Positions 42,462-52,519 are shown, counted from the stretch's first letter. The stretch is DNA of 64,000 nt from Acidobacteriota bacterium (GCA_013289835.1 JABCZG010000015.1:1-64000); one strand, 5' to 3'. Notes: generated by a model not told the origin, from the letters alone. Numbers and translations: made by a program.

Positions 42462-43910
42462 ATGGATGCCCGTGCCAAACGCGCTGTTTCGAACGAGCAA
42501 GCGGAATTGCTGCGCCAGATTCCGTCGGTGGACGAATTGCTCGCGCAGCCGCGGCTTGCCGCGCTCGCGACGCGCGTGGATCGCGGGCTGCTTGTGGAAA
42601 TCACGCGTGCCGTGCTTACGGATTTGCGCGCGCGCATCGCGGGCGAGATGGCATCCGCGGTGCTCGCCGAATTTGCGGCACTTACGTTCAATCCAGCTTC
42701 GCTTGAGGAAACCATTTCGAATCTAGTGGAACGAATCCTGGCGCGTTCGCTGCAGCCGGTGATCAACGCGACCGGCGTGGTGTTGCACACAAATTTGGGA
42801 CGCGCGCCGCTGGCGGAAGGAGTTGTGGAAGAATTCCGGCGCGCAGCGACGCAATATTCGAATCTCGAATACGATTTGGAAGCGGGCGGGCGTGGAAAGC
42901 GCGACGTGCACACCGCCGAGCTTTTGACCCGGCTGACGGGCGCGGAGTCCGCAATCGTGGTGAACAATTGCGCCGCGGCTGTTCTGGTGACGCTGGCAGC
43001 GCTGGCTCGCGGCGGCGAAGTGATTGTCTCGCGAGGTGAGCTGATTGAAATCGGGGACGGCTTTCGAATCCCGGAAATCATGGAGCAAAGCGGTGCGATT
43101 CTGCGCGAAGTGGGCACAACGAATCGCACGCGCCTTTCCGATTATGAAAGCGCCATCAACGAAAAAACGCGTCTTTTGATGCGCGTGCATCCTTCGAATT
43201 TTAAGGTCACGGGATTCACGGATAAGCCTTCGCTCGAAGAACTCGCGGCTTTGAGCCAGCGCAGCGGCCTGCCGCTGGCGGAAGATCTTGGCTCCGGCTG
43301 CCTCGTGGATCTTTCCGAATACGGAATTACCGAGCCGACGGTGCGGCAGAGCGTGGAGGCGGGCGTTGGGATTGTGACTTTCAGCGGAGACAAGCTGCTC
43401 GGGGGACCACAAGCGGGAATCATAGCGGGCAAAAAAGATCTGATCGCACGGGTGCGGCGGCATCCGCTTTTTCGCGCGCTCCGCGTGGACAAACTTACGA
43501 TTGCCGCGCTTGAAGTCACGCTCAGCGCATACCTTCGCGCGGCGTGGGAGGAAATTCCGGCGATTCGAATGATTCGCGCGACTCCGCAAGAACTGAAACG
43601 CCGCGCCGAAAATCTCTTTCGCGAGCTGCGACCTGAGCTTCCCCTCGACGAAGTGGAAATCGAAATCACGGATGGCACCTCGCTTGCGGGCGGGGGTTCC
43701 ACCCCGTCGCAAGCTCTGCCGACCCAGGTGATTCGAATCGCTAGCGCACGATACTCCGCCACGAAGCTGGAGCAGCGTCTTCGTCGCGCGCCGGCAGGCA
43801 TCTCCGTGATTGCCCGCGTCGAGGATGATCGCCTCGTGCTTGACTTGCGGACCGTCCTGCCTGAACAGGAACCACTGCTGATCAAGACGCTAGCCGCCGC
43901 CCTACGCTAA
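42462..43910 (+). CDS. selA: L-seryl-tRNA(Sec) selenium transferase SelA
   Basis: PLP enzyme that converts Ser-tRNA(Sec) to Sec-tRNA(Sec) using selenophosphate; required for bacterial UGA recoding. The protein is complete (482 residues) and has the family signature INATGVVLHTNLGRAPLAEG, the NNCAAAVLVTL block and the PLP Lys K311 in TFSGDKLLGGPQAG. SelB, SelC and SelD are not in the window. Its presence shows that the organism makes selenocysteine, which supports reading the TGA at 21235 as Sec. The next gene is unrelated. Confidence 0.97.
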   Translation: MDARAKRAVSNEQAELLRQIPSVDELLAQPRLAALATRVDRGLLVEITRAVLTDLRARIAGEMASAVLAEFAALTFNPASLEETISNLVERILARSLQPVINATGVVLHTNLGRAPLAEGVVEEFRRAATQYSNLEYDLEAGGRGKRDVHTAELLTRLTGAESAIVVNNCAAAVLVTLAALARGGEVIVSRGELIEIGDGFRIPEIMEQSGAILREVGTTNRTRLSDYESAINEKTRLLMRVHPSNFKVTGFTDKPSLEELAALSQRSGLPLAEDLGSGCLVDLSEYGITEPTVRQSVEAGVGIVTFSGDKLLGGPQAGIIAGKKDLIARVRRHPLFRALRVDKLTIAALEVTLSAYLRAAWEEIPAIRMIRATPQELKRRAENLFRELRPELPLDEVEIEITDGTSLAGGGSTPSQALPTQVIRIASARYSATKLEQRLRRAPAGISVIARVEDDRLVLDLRTVLPEQEPLLIKTLAAALR

Positions 43911-44065
43911 TCAGGCGTTACACCACTTAATTTTCTCTAAATGGCCAGCTTCGATGCCAGTTCCTGGATATCCTTCCTGCGAATTGCTGCGTCGAAGGGG
44001 GAGACGGGACGGGTGTCACGAGAGCGCTGTTAGTTACGGCTCAATTGGCGCTGAGGAATCATTCC

Positions 44066-46504
44066 ATGGAAAACTTGCTGCAAGACATTCGCTACGGAAT
44101 CCGGACTCTAGGCAAGAATCCGGGATTTGCAGCTGTCGCCATCTTGACGCTGGCGCTGGGAATCGGCGCGAACACGGCGATCTTCAGCGTGGTGCAAAAT
44201 CTGTTGCTGCGTCCGCTCCCGTATCCTCAACCCGAACGCCTGGTAGAGATCGCGAATACGTATCTGCCGCAGATTCCCAAGGCGGGTTTGTCTCCCGGTG
44301 ACTACGCGGACTGGAAACGGCAGAACGCAAGCTTTTCGGAGATGGGCGCTTACGGAAAGGTTTCCCAGGGATTCAACCTCTCGGGCGAAGGCGAGCCGCA
44401 GCGTGTCCAAGTGGGTTATGCCGACTCCGGGCTCTTTCCGATCCTCGGGATTCTACCGGCCGCGGGACGATCCTTTGTTCCGGAAGAAGATCGGGCGGGA
44501 AGCGCGCCGGTTGTTGTGCTGGGGCACCGATTGTGGCAAAGCCGTTTTGGCGGCGACCCGAAGGTGGTCGGGCGGAGCATTGCGCTCGACAATCAGCGCT
44601 ACACGGTCGTGGGCGTTTTGCCGGGCGGAACACAGTTCGCGCGTTCCGCTGATTTGTGGATGCCCATCGGGCAGCTCTTCGACGACCTGACGGAGCACGT
44701 GCATCATCAATTCGCAGCGATTGCGCGGCTTAAGCCCGGAGTGAGCCTGGCGCAGGCGCGCGATGAAGTGGGAAGGCTTCACGAGCAGGAAGCCTTGGCG
44801 TATCCGGCCGCGCACAAGAATTTTGGCGTGATGGTGGAGCCGATGCAGGATCCTTCGGCAGCGGCGCTGCGAACCACGCTGCTGGTGTTGTTTGGAGCCG
44901 TCGGGCTGGTCCTGCTGATTGCTTGCGCGAATATTGTGAATCTGCTTCTGGTGCGGAATGCGGCGCGCGAGCGAGAAGTCGCGGTCCGAACGGCATTGGG
45001 CGCGAGCCCTTGGCGATTGATCCGTCAACTGCTCACGGAAAGCACGCTGCTTTCGTTGTTTGGCGGCGCGCTTGGCCTGCTCCTGGCTGTGGCCGGATTA
45101 AAAACGTTGCTGGCGTTTGTTCCTGCGGATTTGGCCGTGCTGCGGGAAACCGGGCTGAACGGCTGGGTGCTGGGATTTACGATCGTGGTTTGCTTGGCGG
45201 CTGGACTGGCGTGTGGATTCCTGCCGGCGTTGCGCATGCTGCGCAACAACCTGGCCGGGGTATTGAAACAGGGAAGCAAAGGCCGGAGCAGCTCGGGCCA
45301 TCACCGCACGCACAACCTGCTGGTGATTTCGGAAATCGCGATGGCCCTGGTGCCGCTCATCGGAGCGGGGCTGTTGCTCCGAAGTTTCCAGCATATGCTG
45401 GAAGTCGATCCGGGTTTTCGGCCGGACTACGTGCTGGCGATGGAAATTCAGCAGCCGGGAATTTCCTTTGCGGACTTCAACAAGCTTACGACGGAAGAGC
45501 AGATCGAATATGGGCGGAAGCAGGCGCGGCTGTTCGAGCAAATCGCCGGGCAGATTCGAACGCTGCCCGGAGTGACGGCCGTTGGCGGAATCGACGATTT
45601 GCCGCTTGGGACGGAGTTGCGGCAGGCTACGCGATTTGTGATCGAGGGGCAGCCAATTCCGGACAGCGGCGGACGGCCGATTGCAGAATTTCGTACCGTG
45701 AGCCTCGGCTATTTCTCTTCGGTGGGAATTCCACTCCGCGCGGGACGTTTTTTCAATGAGGATGATTTCAAGCAGCTGAGCGCGGTGATCAACGAGACGA
45801 TGGCGCGGCGCTTTTTCCCGCAGGGCGACGCGGTCGGAAAACGCATCAATCTTTGTTCGCTGGATCCCAAGCCTTGCTGGAATACGATTATCGGTGTGGC
45901 GGGGAATGTGCATCAGTATGGGCTCGATCATGCGCCGACCTATGACGTGTACTTTATGGGAGGATGGACGCCCTATTTTATTGTTCGCACGGCGTCCGAT
46001 CCGCTGAGCATCGCGGCGGCTGTCACGGAAGTGGTGCACCGGTTCGATCCGAACTTGCCGGTGACGCACGTGATGACCCTGGACAATTTGATTTCGGATT
46101 CCATTTCGCCGCGGCGGTTTTCGTCTGTGCTGGTGGCTATCTTCGCGGGATTGGCGCTCCTGCTCGCTACGATCGGGATTTATGGGGTGATGAGCTACAC
46201 CGTGAGCCAGCGGACGCAGGAAATTGGATTGCGCATGGCTCTGGGCGCGCAATTGAGTTCCGTGCGCCGGATGATCCTCGTGCAGACACTGAAATTGACA
46301 CTGATCGGCGTGGCGCTGGGGCTGGCGGGCGCGTTGGTTATGGCGCGATTTCTGACGGGACTGCTCTTCGGCGTAGGGATATACGATCCGGCGACGTTCG
46401 TGGGAGTGGCGGTTTTGCTCATCGCGGTCGCGTTGGCGGCTTCGTACATTCCGGCGAGGCGAGCCATGCGCGTGGATCCGATTGTCGCGCTGCGGTACGA
46501 ATGA
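44066..46504 (+). CDS. ADOP-type ABC permease (duplicated MacB-like)
   Basis: An 812-residue inner-membrane protein with two FtsX/MacB units, the acidobacterial-duplicated-permease form, starting MENLLQDIRYGIRTLGKNPGF. Each half has an N-terminal helix, a MacB-PCD periplasmic domain and three further helices (for example the C-terminal SYTVSQRTQEIGLRMALGAQ block). There is no ATPase next to it, as is usual for these orphans. Substrate unknown. ATG 44066 is chosen over 44045. Confidence 0.93.
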   Translation: MENLLQDIRYGIRTLGKNPGFAAVAILTLALGIGANTAIFSVVQNLLLRPLPYPQPERLVEIANTYLPQIPKAGLSPGDYADWKRQNASFSEMGAYGKVSQGFNLSGEGEPQRVQVGYADSGLFPILGILPAAGRSFVPEEDRAGSAPVVVLGHRLWQSRFGGDPKVVGRSIALDNQRYTVVGVLPGGTQFARSADLWMPIGQLFDDLTEHVHHQFAAIARLKPGVSLAQARDEVGRLHEQEALAYPAAHKNFGVMVEPMQDPSAAALRTTLLVLFGAVGLVLLIACANIVNLLLVRNAAREREVAVRTALGASPWRLIRQLLTESTLLSLFGGALGLLLAVAGLKTLLAFVPADLAVLRETGLNGWVLGFTIVVCLAAGLACGFLPALRMLRNNLAGVLKQGSKGRSSSGHHRTHNLLVISEIAMALVPLIGAGLLLRSFQHMLEVDPGFRPDYVLAMEIQQPGISFADFNKLTTEEQIEYGRKQARLFEQIAGQIRTLPGVTAVGGIDDLPLGTELRQATRFVIEGQPIPDSGGRPIAEFRTVSLGYFSSVGIPLRAGRFFNEDDFKQLSAVINETMARRFFPQGDAVGKRINLCSLDPKPCWNTIIGVAGNVHQYGLDHAPTYDVYFMGGWTPYFIVRTASDPLSIAAAVTEVVHRFDPNLPVTHVMTLDNLISDSISPRRFSSVLVAIFAGLALLLATIGIYGVMSYTVSQRTQEIGLRMALGAQLSSVRRMILVQTLKLTLIGVALGLAGALVMARFLTGLLFGVGIYDPATFVGVAVLLIAVALAASYIPARRAMRVDPIVALRYE

Positions 46505-46576
46505 GGCGCCAAAGACTTCTCTTACCTCGTGCGATGCACAAGAGCGCATGGAGCCGCATCGCGGTAAGATCGAAAC

Positions 46577-47581
46577 GTGCTTGCCTTTGAAGCAGTCAAT
46601 GGAAGATTGAAGAGTAGGGAAAAAACCCTGCCGAAGCTGCGGCGGAGCTGGGCGCTGGTGCGCGTGCGGCTGGCGGGGATTTGCAATACGGATGTGGAGA
46701 TTCTGCGCGGGTATCACCATTTTCGCGGGACGCCGGGGCATGAGTTTGTTGGCGAGGTCGCGGACGTTCACGGCGCTTCGACGGCGACGAAGAAAAAATG
46801 GCTGGGCGAGCGGATCTGCGGGGAAATCAATGTCAGTTGCAGCGCGTATGGTTACAAGCCCGTTTGCGATTTTTGCAGGCGGGGGCTGAAAACACATTGC
46901 GCGCGGCGCACGGTTCTCGGAATCGTGAACCACGATGGAGCGTTTGCGGAGTATCTGGCATTGCCGCTGGAGAATCTGCGCGTCGTGCCTGCGCACGTTA
47001 CCGACGAACAGGCAGTTTTTGTGGAGCCGCTGGCGGCTGCTTGCGAAATCCTCGAGCAGGTCGACGCTAAGAAATTCAAGTCCGCGGCTGTTCTTGGTGA
47101 CGGGAAACTCGCGCAACTAATTACGCTTGTGCTGGGCACGGCCATCCCACGCGTGATGATGTATGGCAAGCATGAGAAAAAGCTGGCGTTGGCGCGACGC
47201 GTCGGTATCGCCACGCGAAAAGTGCGGGGCGATGCATCGGATTCGAAACGCGTGAAGGAACACTTTGCGCTCGCGGTGGAAGCGACGGGTTCACCGAGTG
47301 GATTGATACTTGCGCAGCACATGACAGAGCCACGTGGGACGCTGGTTTTGAAATCCACGTTTCACGGCGCGGCGCCGGTGGAAACGTGGCCGATCGTGGT
47401 GAAGGAGCTCTCGGTGCTAGGTTCGCGTTGCGGGCCGTTTTCGAGGGCAATTGCGCTTTTGCGCTCAGGCAAACTCGATCCTCGCCCGCTTATCACGCGG
47501 ACTTTTCCGCTTCAAGATGCGCAGAAGGCCATCGTTTTTGCGCAGAAACCTGGAGTCATGAAGGTTTTGCTGAGGCCTTAG
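46577..47581 (+). CDS. Zinc-dependent MDR alcohol dehydrogenase-like protein
   Basis: Medium-chain dehydrogenase, 334 residues. N-terminal catalytic domain: GICNTDVEILRGYH (catalytic zinc Cys), GTPGHEFVG (zinc His and Glu), and the four-Cys structural zinc loop as CSAYGYKPVCDFCRRGLKTHC (the structural loop cysteines are at its two ends and middle). The Rossmann motif GDGKLA is shorter than usual. Substrate not known. GTG start. It is convergent with larB across a repeat-containing 96-bp gap. Confidence 0.85.
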   Translation: MLAFEAVNGRLKSREKTLPKLRRSWALVRVRLAGICNTDVEILRGYHHFRGTPGHEFVGEVADVHGASTATKKKWLGERICGEINVSCSAYGYKPVCDFCRRGLKTHCARRTVLGIVNHDGAFAEYLALPLENLRVVPAHVTDEQAVFVEPLAAACEILEQVDAKKFKSAAVLGDGKLAQLITLVLGTAIPRVMMYGKHEKKLALARRVGIATRKVRGDASDSKRVKEHFALAVEATGSPSGLILAQHMTEPRGTLVLKSTFHGAAPVETWPIVVKELSVLGSRCGPFSRAIALLRSGKLDPRPLITRTFPLQDAQKAIVFAQKPGVMKVLLRP

Positions 47582-47620
47582 CTCGCGAGCAAGAATTGCG
47601 CTGGTCAAAAACGAAAGGAA

Positions 47621-47662
47621 AAGGATAACGCAGAGACACAGAGTTCACAGAGACTCGCGGAG
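47621..47662 (+). repeat. Dispersed CGCAGAG-type repeat, copy 4
   Basis: AAAGGATAACGCAGAGACAC followed by AGAGTTCACAGAGACTCGCGGAG in the MDR-larB gap. The words recur every 8-9 bp. Related copies: 5451, 6400 and 18309. Confidence 0.6.
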
Positions 47663-47677
47663 AATTCGCGCGAATAC

Positions 47678-48445
47678 TCAGAGGCGGTTGATGCAGGAGG
47701 CGACGCAGGCGGCGCCGAAACCGTTGTCAATGTTGACGACGGTGACGTTGGAGGCGCAACTGTTGAGCATGCCGAGGAGCGCGGCGACGCCGCCGAAGCT
47801 GGCGCCGTAACCGACGCTGGTGGGAACGGCAATAACCGGGACGGCGACGAGGCCGCCCACGACGCTGGGCAGCGCGCCTTCCATCCCGGCGACGCAAATA
47901 ATGACGCGGGCTTGCGTCAGCCGTTCGCGATGCTCGAGCAGGCGGTGAATTCCGGCAACGCCGACGTCGTACAAATGCTCGGCGCGATTACCCATCATGC
48001 GAGCGGTGAGCAAGGCTTCTTCCGCGACGGGAATGTCGCTGGTGCCGGCGGAGACAACCATAATCGTTCCCTTCCCGGTAATTTCCGCGCTGCGCTCGAT
48101 GGTGATGACGCCGGAAAGTGCATGGTGCTTTGCCGCGCGAGCTGTTTTTCCGTTCGCCTTTTTCACGGCGGCGAATATTTTGGCATCCGCACGCGTAACC
48201 AGGATGTTCTGGCGCGAATCCTTCCGGCGCAGCATGGACTTGACGATTTCCGCGACTTGCTGCGGCGTTTTGCCTTTGCCGAAAACCACTTCCGCGAATC
48301 CCTGGCGCAGCGCGCGGTGATGATCCACTTTCGCGAAGCCCAAATCCTCGAAAGGCATATGCTTCAGGCGCTCAATGGCCTTGGCGGGGACGAGTTCGCC
48401 GGCCTTCACGGATTCCAGAAGTTTCAGCAATTCAAGCTGGTTCAT
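47678..48445 (-). CDS. larB: LarB: nickel-pincer cofactor biosynthesis (P2CMN synthase)
   Basis: Carboxylates and hydrolyses nicotinate adenine dinucleotide to start the nickel-pincer nucleotide of lactate racemase-type enzymes. The N-terminal region ([41 protein letters not shown], opening) precedes a PurE/AIRC-like core ([34 protein letters not shown]). Length 255. larC, larE and larA are not in this window. Confidence 0.92.
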   Translation of the reverse strand: MNQLELLKLLESVKAGELVPAKAIERLKHMPFEDLGFAKVDHHRALRQGFAEVVFGKGKTPQQVAEIVKSMLRRKDSRQNILVTRADAKIFAAVKKANGKTARAAKHHALSGVITIERSAEITGKGTIMVVSAGTSDIPVAEEALLTARMMGNRAEHLYDVGVAGIHRLLEHRERLTQARVIICVAGMEGALPSVVGGLVAVPVIAVPTSVGYGASFGGVAALLGMLNSCASNVTVVNIDNGFGAACVASCINRL

Positions 48446-48545
48446 GATCTTCGACCGACGCGAATTCTATCATCGCGCGGGACAATAGCCTTAACTTGAC
48501 TTGCCCCAGCGCCACTGAGAGACTGAATTCATCCTCGCGGAAAAC

Positions 48546-49181
48546 ATGGCTGAAACGCAAAAACAAATTGTTACCGTAGGTGTGACCGGGGCCAGCGGGG
48601 CGATTCTCGCGCAGAAGGCGCTGGTGTTGCTCGAGGAAGATTCGCGCGTGGCGCGCGTGCACCTGGTAGTGACGGAAGCGGGACAACGATTGCTGATGGA
48701 AGAGCTGGGCATTACCTCCGGCGATTTGAAGCAGCTGCCCAGCCGGATTCTTGGCCGCGCAACGACGAGAATTGAAATTCTTCCCAACAAAGACGTGGGC
48801 GCTTCGATCGCTTCCGGCAGTTATGCGGTCGACTCCATGATTGTGATTCCATGCTCGATGAATACGCTCGGGGCGATTGCCAACGGCATGAGCGAAGATC
48901 TCGTGGCGCGCGCCGCGGACGTAATGCTCAAGGAAAACCGCAAACTCGTTTTGTGCGTGCGCGATACGCCCTTCAATCGCGTGCATCTGGAAAACATGCT
49001 GCGCGCACAACAGGCTGGGGCCGTCATTATGCCGGTGGTTCCGGCGTTTTATCACCATCCGAAAACGATCGCCGATCTCGTTACGCAATACGTGTGCCGC
49101 GTGCTGGCGCAAATCGGGCTGCCGCAGGAAGAGATGTATCGCTGGGCGGGCACTCCGGCGGCGAGAAAAGCAGAGGCGTGA
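48546..49181 (+). CDS. ubiX: UbiX flavin prenyltransferase
   Basis: Prenylates FMN to the cofactor for UbiD-type decarboxylases. VGVTGASGAILAQKAL (FMN-binding N-terminus), ASGSYAVDSMIVIPCSMNTLGAIANGM, and RDTPFNRVHLENML are the family blocks. Length 211. It is followed after 7 bp by mqnP and then mqnE, so it probably serves the decarboxylation in futalosine menaquinone synthesis. Confidence 0.94.
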   Translation: MAETQKQIVTVGVTGASGAILAQKALVLLEEDSRVARVHLVVTEAGQRLLMEELGITSGDLKQLPSRILGRATTRIEILPNKDVGASIASGSYAVDSMIVIPCSMNTLGAIANGMSEDLVARAADVMLKENRKLVLCVRDTPFNRVHLENMLRAQQAGAVIMPVVPAFYHHPKTIADLVTQYVCRVLAQIGLPQEEMYRWAGTPAARKAEA

Positions 49182-49188
49182 GATAGAA

Positions 49189-50061
49189 ATGGCGAGCCGC
49201 ATCAGAACCGTGCTCGAGATGATCAAGTTCGAGCACTCCGTGTTCGCGCTGCCGTTTGCGTTGACGGGAGCGTTGCTGGCCGCGCGGGCGACGCAACATG
49301 GTTGGCCTTCGCTGCGACAAATTTTGTGGATTGTGGTGGCGATGGTCGCGGCGCGTTCGGCGGCCATGACCATGAACCGCATCGCGGATCTGCGATACGA
49401 CCGCGAGAATCCGCGTACAAAGCAGCGCGCGCTAGCTACCGGAGTGCTGTCACTGCAATTTGCGTGGTTGTTCACGCTTGTCGCCGTAGCGGTATTTTTC
49501 GCGGCGTCTTGGCAGCTCAATCCGCTGGTGCTGAAGCTTGCGCCGGTAGCGATCGCGATCCTGTTTTTCTATTCGTTCACCAAGCGCTTCACGAGCTGGT
49601 CGCATCTTTTTCTCGGCTTTGCGCTGGGAATGTCTCCGGCGGCGGCGTGGATTGCCGTCACCGGCAGCCTGGACCTGCGCATGCTGATTCTTTGCGCCGC
49701 GGTCACGCTGTGGGTGGGCGGGTTCGACGTGCTGTATGCCTGCCAGGATGTGGAGTACGACCAGCAGGCGGGACTTTTTTCGGTGCCAAAAAGATTCGGG
49801 ATTGCGGACGCGTTGCTGATCGCCCGAGTGATGCATATTGGCGTGATCGCACTGCTGGCGTGGCTGGCGTTCAGCTTCGGCTTGCCGTGGCCGGCGTGGG
49901 CGGGGATCGCCGTCGTCGCGTCTTTGCTCGGCTATGAACATTCTCTTGTCAAAGCGGATGATTTGAGCAAGCTGGACGCTGCGTTTTTCACGGTGAACGG
50001 TTATATTAGTATGTTGTTCCTGTTGTTCTGGGGCGCAGCGGCTGCGGTTTGGCGCGTTTGA
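49189..50061 (+). CDS. mqnP: UbiA-family prenyltransferase (MqnP-like)
   Basis: Integral-membrane prenyltransferase that adds the isoprenoid tail in menaquinone synthesis. It has about eight helices and the two Asp motifs: NRIADLRYDREN and, in the second half, CQDVEYDQQAG. Context between ubiX and mqnE points to MqnP of the futalosine route rather than UbiA. Length 290. Confidence 0.9.
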   Translation: MASRIRTVLEMIKFEHSVFALPFALTGALLAARATQHGWPSLRQILWIVVAMVAARSAAMTMNRIADLRYDRENPRTKQRALATGVLSLQFAWLFTLVAVAVFFAASWQLNPLVLKLAPVAIAILFFYSFTKRFTSWSHLFLGFALGMSPAAAWIAVTGSLDLRMLILCAAVTLWVGGFDVLYACQDVEYDQQAGLFSVPKRFGIADALLIARVMHIGVIALLAWLAFSFGLPWPAWAGIAVVASLLGYEHSLVKADDLSKLDAAFFTVNGYISMLFLLFWGAAAAVWRV

Positions 50062-50080
50062 AGCTTTCGACGGATTCAAA

Positions 50081-51238
50081 ATGAGCGAACTGACGATCAC
50101 CGATCAGCGGTTGAAGCCGATTGCCGAAAGAGTTCTGGCTGGCGAGCGGCTTTCTTTCGACGATGGAATTGCGCTGTATCGCTCGCCGGATTTGCTGGCG
50201 GTGGGCTGGCTGGCGAATCACGTGCGCGAAAAAAAGCACGGCAATGTGACGTATTACAACGTCAACCGGCACATCAATCCGACGAACATTTGTATGGCGC
50301 ACTGCAAACTTTGCGCGTTTGGGCGCGATCCCAATGCGCCGGGCGCGTACAATTTTTCGCTGGAAGAAATCTACGCCCGCGCGGAACAAGGTGCGCGCGA
50401 GGGCGCGCTGGAATTTCACATCGTGGGCGGCCTGCATCCGGATCTGCCGTTCGAATATTTCCTGGAAATGATTCGCGGCCTTAAGAAGCGCTGCCCGGAC
50501 GTGCATTTGAAAGCGTTCACGATGGTGGAGGTAGGCTACTTCGCGCGCATCGCGAAGCTCTCCACGAAAGAGACGCTGCTGAAGCTGAAAGAAGCGGGAG
50601 TGGATTCGCTGCCCGGCGGCGGCGCGGAGATTTTTCATCCGCGAGTGCGCAGAATCATCTGCGACCACAAGGTCAGCGGACAGATGTGGCTAAACATCGC
50701 ACGGCAGGCGCATGAAATCGGGCTGCGTTCGAACGCGACGATGCTGTACGGCCACGTGGAGACGGAAGAAGAGCGCGTGGACCACTTGATCAAGCTGCGC
50801 GAATTGCAGAACGAGACACACGGATTCGTGGCGTTCATTCCGCTGGCGTTTCATCCAGACAACACGGCGCTTTCGCACATTCCGAAACCGACGGGATACG
50901 CGGACCTGCGCAACATCGCGGTGTCGCGGCTGCTGCTGGATAATTTCGAGCACATCAAGGCGTACTGGATCATGCTTTCGCCGAGCATCGCGCAAATCGC
51001 GCAGCGGTTTGGCGCGAACGACCTCGACGGAACGGTCGTGGAAGAGAAGATCTATCACGACGCTGGCGCGAAAACGTCGGAGTTTACGCCGCGCAACGAG
51101 CTCGAGCGCCTCATCCGCGCCGCGGGGCGAGTGCCCGTCGAGCGCGACACGCTGTATCACCCGGTGGACCGTTCGAAGATGCCGCCGCTTCCGCCGCCGA
51201 CGCGACAGGATCTCGTTAGCCTTACCCTAAACGTTTGA
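50081..51238 (+). CDS. mqnE: Aminofutalosine synthase MqnE (radical SAM)
   Basis: Forms the C-C bond between SAM-derived adenosyl and 3-[(1-carboxyvinyl)oxy]benzoate in the futalosine menaquinone pathway. The 4Fe-4S cluster cysteines C71, C75 and C78 form CMAHCKLC; GGLHPDLPFEYFLEMI, KAFTMVE and PGGGAEIFHPRVR follow. Length 385. Twenty bases after mqnP. Confidence 0.96.
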   Translation: MSELTITDQRLKPIAERVLAGERLSFDDGIALYRSPDLLAVGWLANHVREKKHGNVTYYNVNRHINPTNICMAHCKLCAFGRDPNAPGAYNFSLEEIYARAEQGAREGALEFHIVGGLHPDLPFEYFLEMIRGLKKRCPDVHLKAFTMVEVGYFARIAKLSTKETLLKLKEAGVDSLPGGGAEIFHPRVRRIICDHKVSGQMWLNIARQAHEIGLRSNATMLYGHVETEEERVDHLIKLRELQNETHGFVAFIPLAFHPDNTALSHIPKPTGYADLRNIAVSRLLLDNFEHIKAYWIMLSPSIAQIAQRFGANDLDGTVVEEKIYHDAGAKTSEFTPRNELERLIRAAGRVPVERDTLYHPVDRSKMPPLPPPTRQDLVSLTLNV

Positions 51239-51260
51239 TTTACTAATCAGCGGCTTCGAG

Positions 51261-52292
51261 CTACCGGATGGTGGCGGCTTTCGCCACGACTTTTTCGAGG
51301 ACGTCGTCGGGCAAGGTTGCGTAGCCCTGTTCCTGGGCGATTTTCTGTCCGGTGATGTAGACCCATTTCAAATAGTCCGCCACGGCGCGACCCCGTTCGG
51401 GATCTTTCGCAACCAGAGGCACGTAAATCCAGGTGAAGCTGCTAATCGGATAGCTGTCTTTTCCCGGAGCGTTCGTCAGGGAGACGCGAAAATCGTTGCT
51501 CATTTTACTGCCGCTTGCAGAAGCTGCCGCAGCAATCGACTTAGCGGAAGGCCTGACGAACTCGCCAGCGGCATTTTTCATGCTGGCCATGCGCACGGCC
51601 GAGCTAGCCGCCAGATTCAGCTCTGTGTAGCCGATCGCGCCGGGCGTGGTGCGCAGCTTGGCCACCAGATCCAGCGAGCGCTGGAAGCTCTGGCCCACGG
51701 GCCATTTCGGCGATTCGCCGCGTCCGGCGGCAGCCAGAAATTCCGGGCTCACTTTCGCAAGGTAATCGGAAAGAACATAATTGGAACCCTTGCCGTCATT
51801 GCGGTGGAATACCTGGATGGGGAGCTCCGGCAAGCTCATCTCCGGATTGAGCTTCGCAATCGCGGGATCGTTCCAAACCTTAACTTTTCCGAGAAATATA
51901 TTTGCCAACACGGGTCCGGAGAGCTTGAGTTCGCCCTTCACGTCGGGGAGTTCGTAGATCACGACGATGCCGATCAGCACGGAAGGCAACTCCAGAATCG
52001 GCTTTGGCGCTTCGCGTAGCTGGGCTTCCGGGATGGGTGCATCGCCTCCGCCGAAATCGGCGGAACCCGCAAGCACGCTGCGGGCGCTTTCGCCTGTTCC
52101 GGAGGCCATATAGCGGATGTCCGTGGCGGGTTGCTGCCTGTGGTATTCCGTAATCCAGTATTTGTAGAGTGGCTCCGGCATGCTTGAGCCGGTCTGCACC
52201 AGCACCGTTCTCTCCTGCGCGGAACTAGCCGCGGGGAGCAGAAACAATGAGGCGAGAAGGGTGGCAAGAACATTTTGCGAATTCGAACGCAC
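51261..52292 (-). CDS. pstS: Phosphate-binding protein PstS-like
   Basis: Periplasmic phosphate receptor of the Pst ABC system. A signal peptide (VLATLLASLFLLPAASSAQ) precedes TGSSMPEPLYKYWITEY, GTGESARSVLAGSADFGGGDAPIPE and FHRNDGKGSNYVLSDYL, which carry the phosphate-binding Ser/Thr/Arg/Asp. GTG start with GAGAGGA upstream. pstC, pstA, pstB and phoU are not adjacent, so the receptor is an orphan here. It is convergent with mqnE. Confidence 0.92.
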   Translation of the reverse strand: MRSNSQNVLATLLASLFLLPAASSAQERTVLVQTGSSMPEPLYKYWITEYHRQQPATDIRYMASGTGESARSVLAGSADFGGGDAPIPEAQLREAPKPILELPSVLIGIVVIYELPDVKGELKLSGPVLANIFLGKVKVWNDPAIAKLNPEMSLPELPIQVFHRNDGKGSNYVLSDYLAKVSPEFLAAAGRGESPKWPVGQSFQRSLDLVAKLRTTPGAIGYTELNLAASSAVRMASMKNAAGEFVRPSAKSIAAAASASGSKMSNDFRVSLTNAPGKDSYPISSFTWIYVPLVAKDPERGRAVADYLKWVYITGQKIAQEQGYATLPDDVLEKVVAKAATIR

Positions 52293-52519
52293 GGTATCCT
52301 CTCAATACTTTCGAAATGAGTCCCAAGTTCCCCGACGATGGAGTAAGAATGGCCGGACTGTATGTCCCCAAGCTAGATGAGGAGCGAGAGATAGAATACC
52401 GGAGCGAGGTGCGTTTGTGCGGAATCCGGCACTAACGAGTTGACGTAACTGCAACTTCAGTGAAATCTTTTCCGTCTGATGGATGGTTTCATTTCGGAAG
52501 CAAGGAGCGTCCCACAAGC

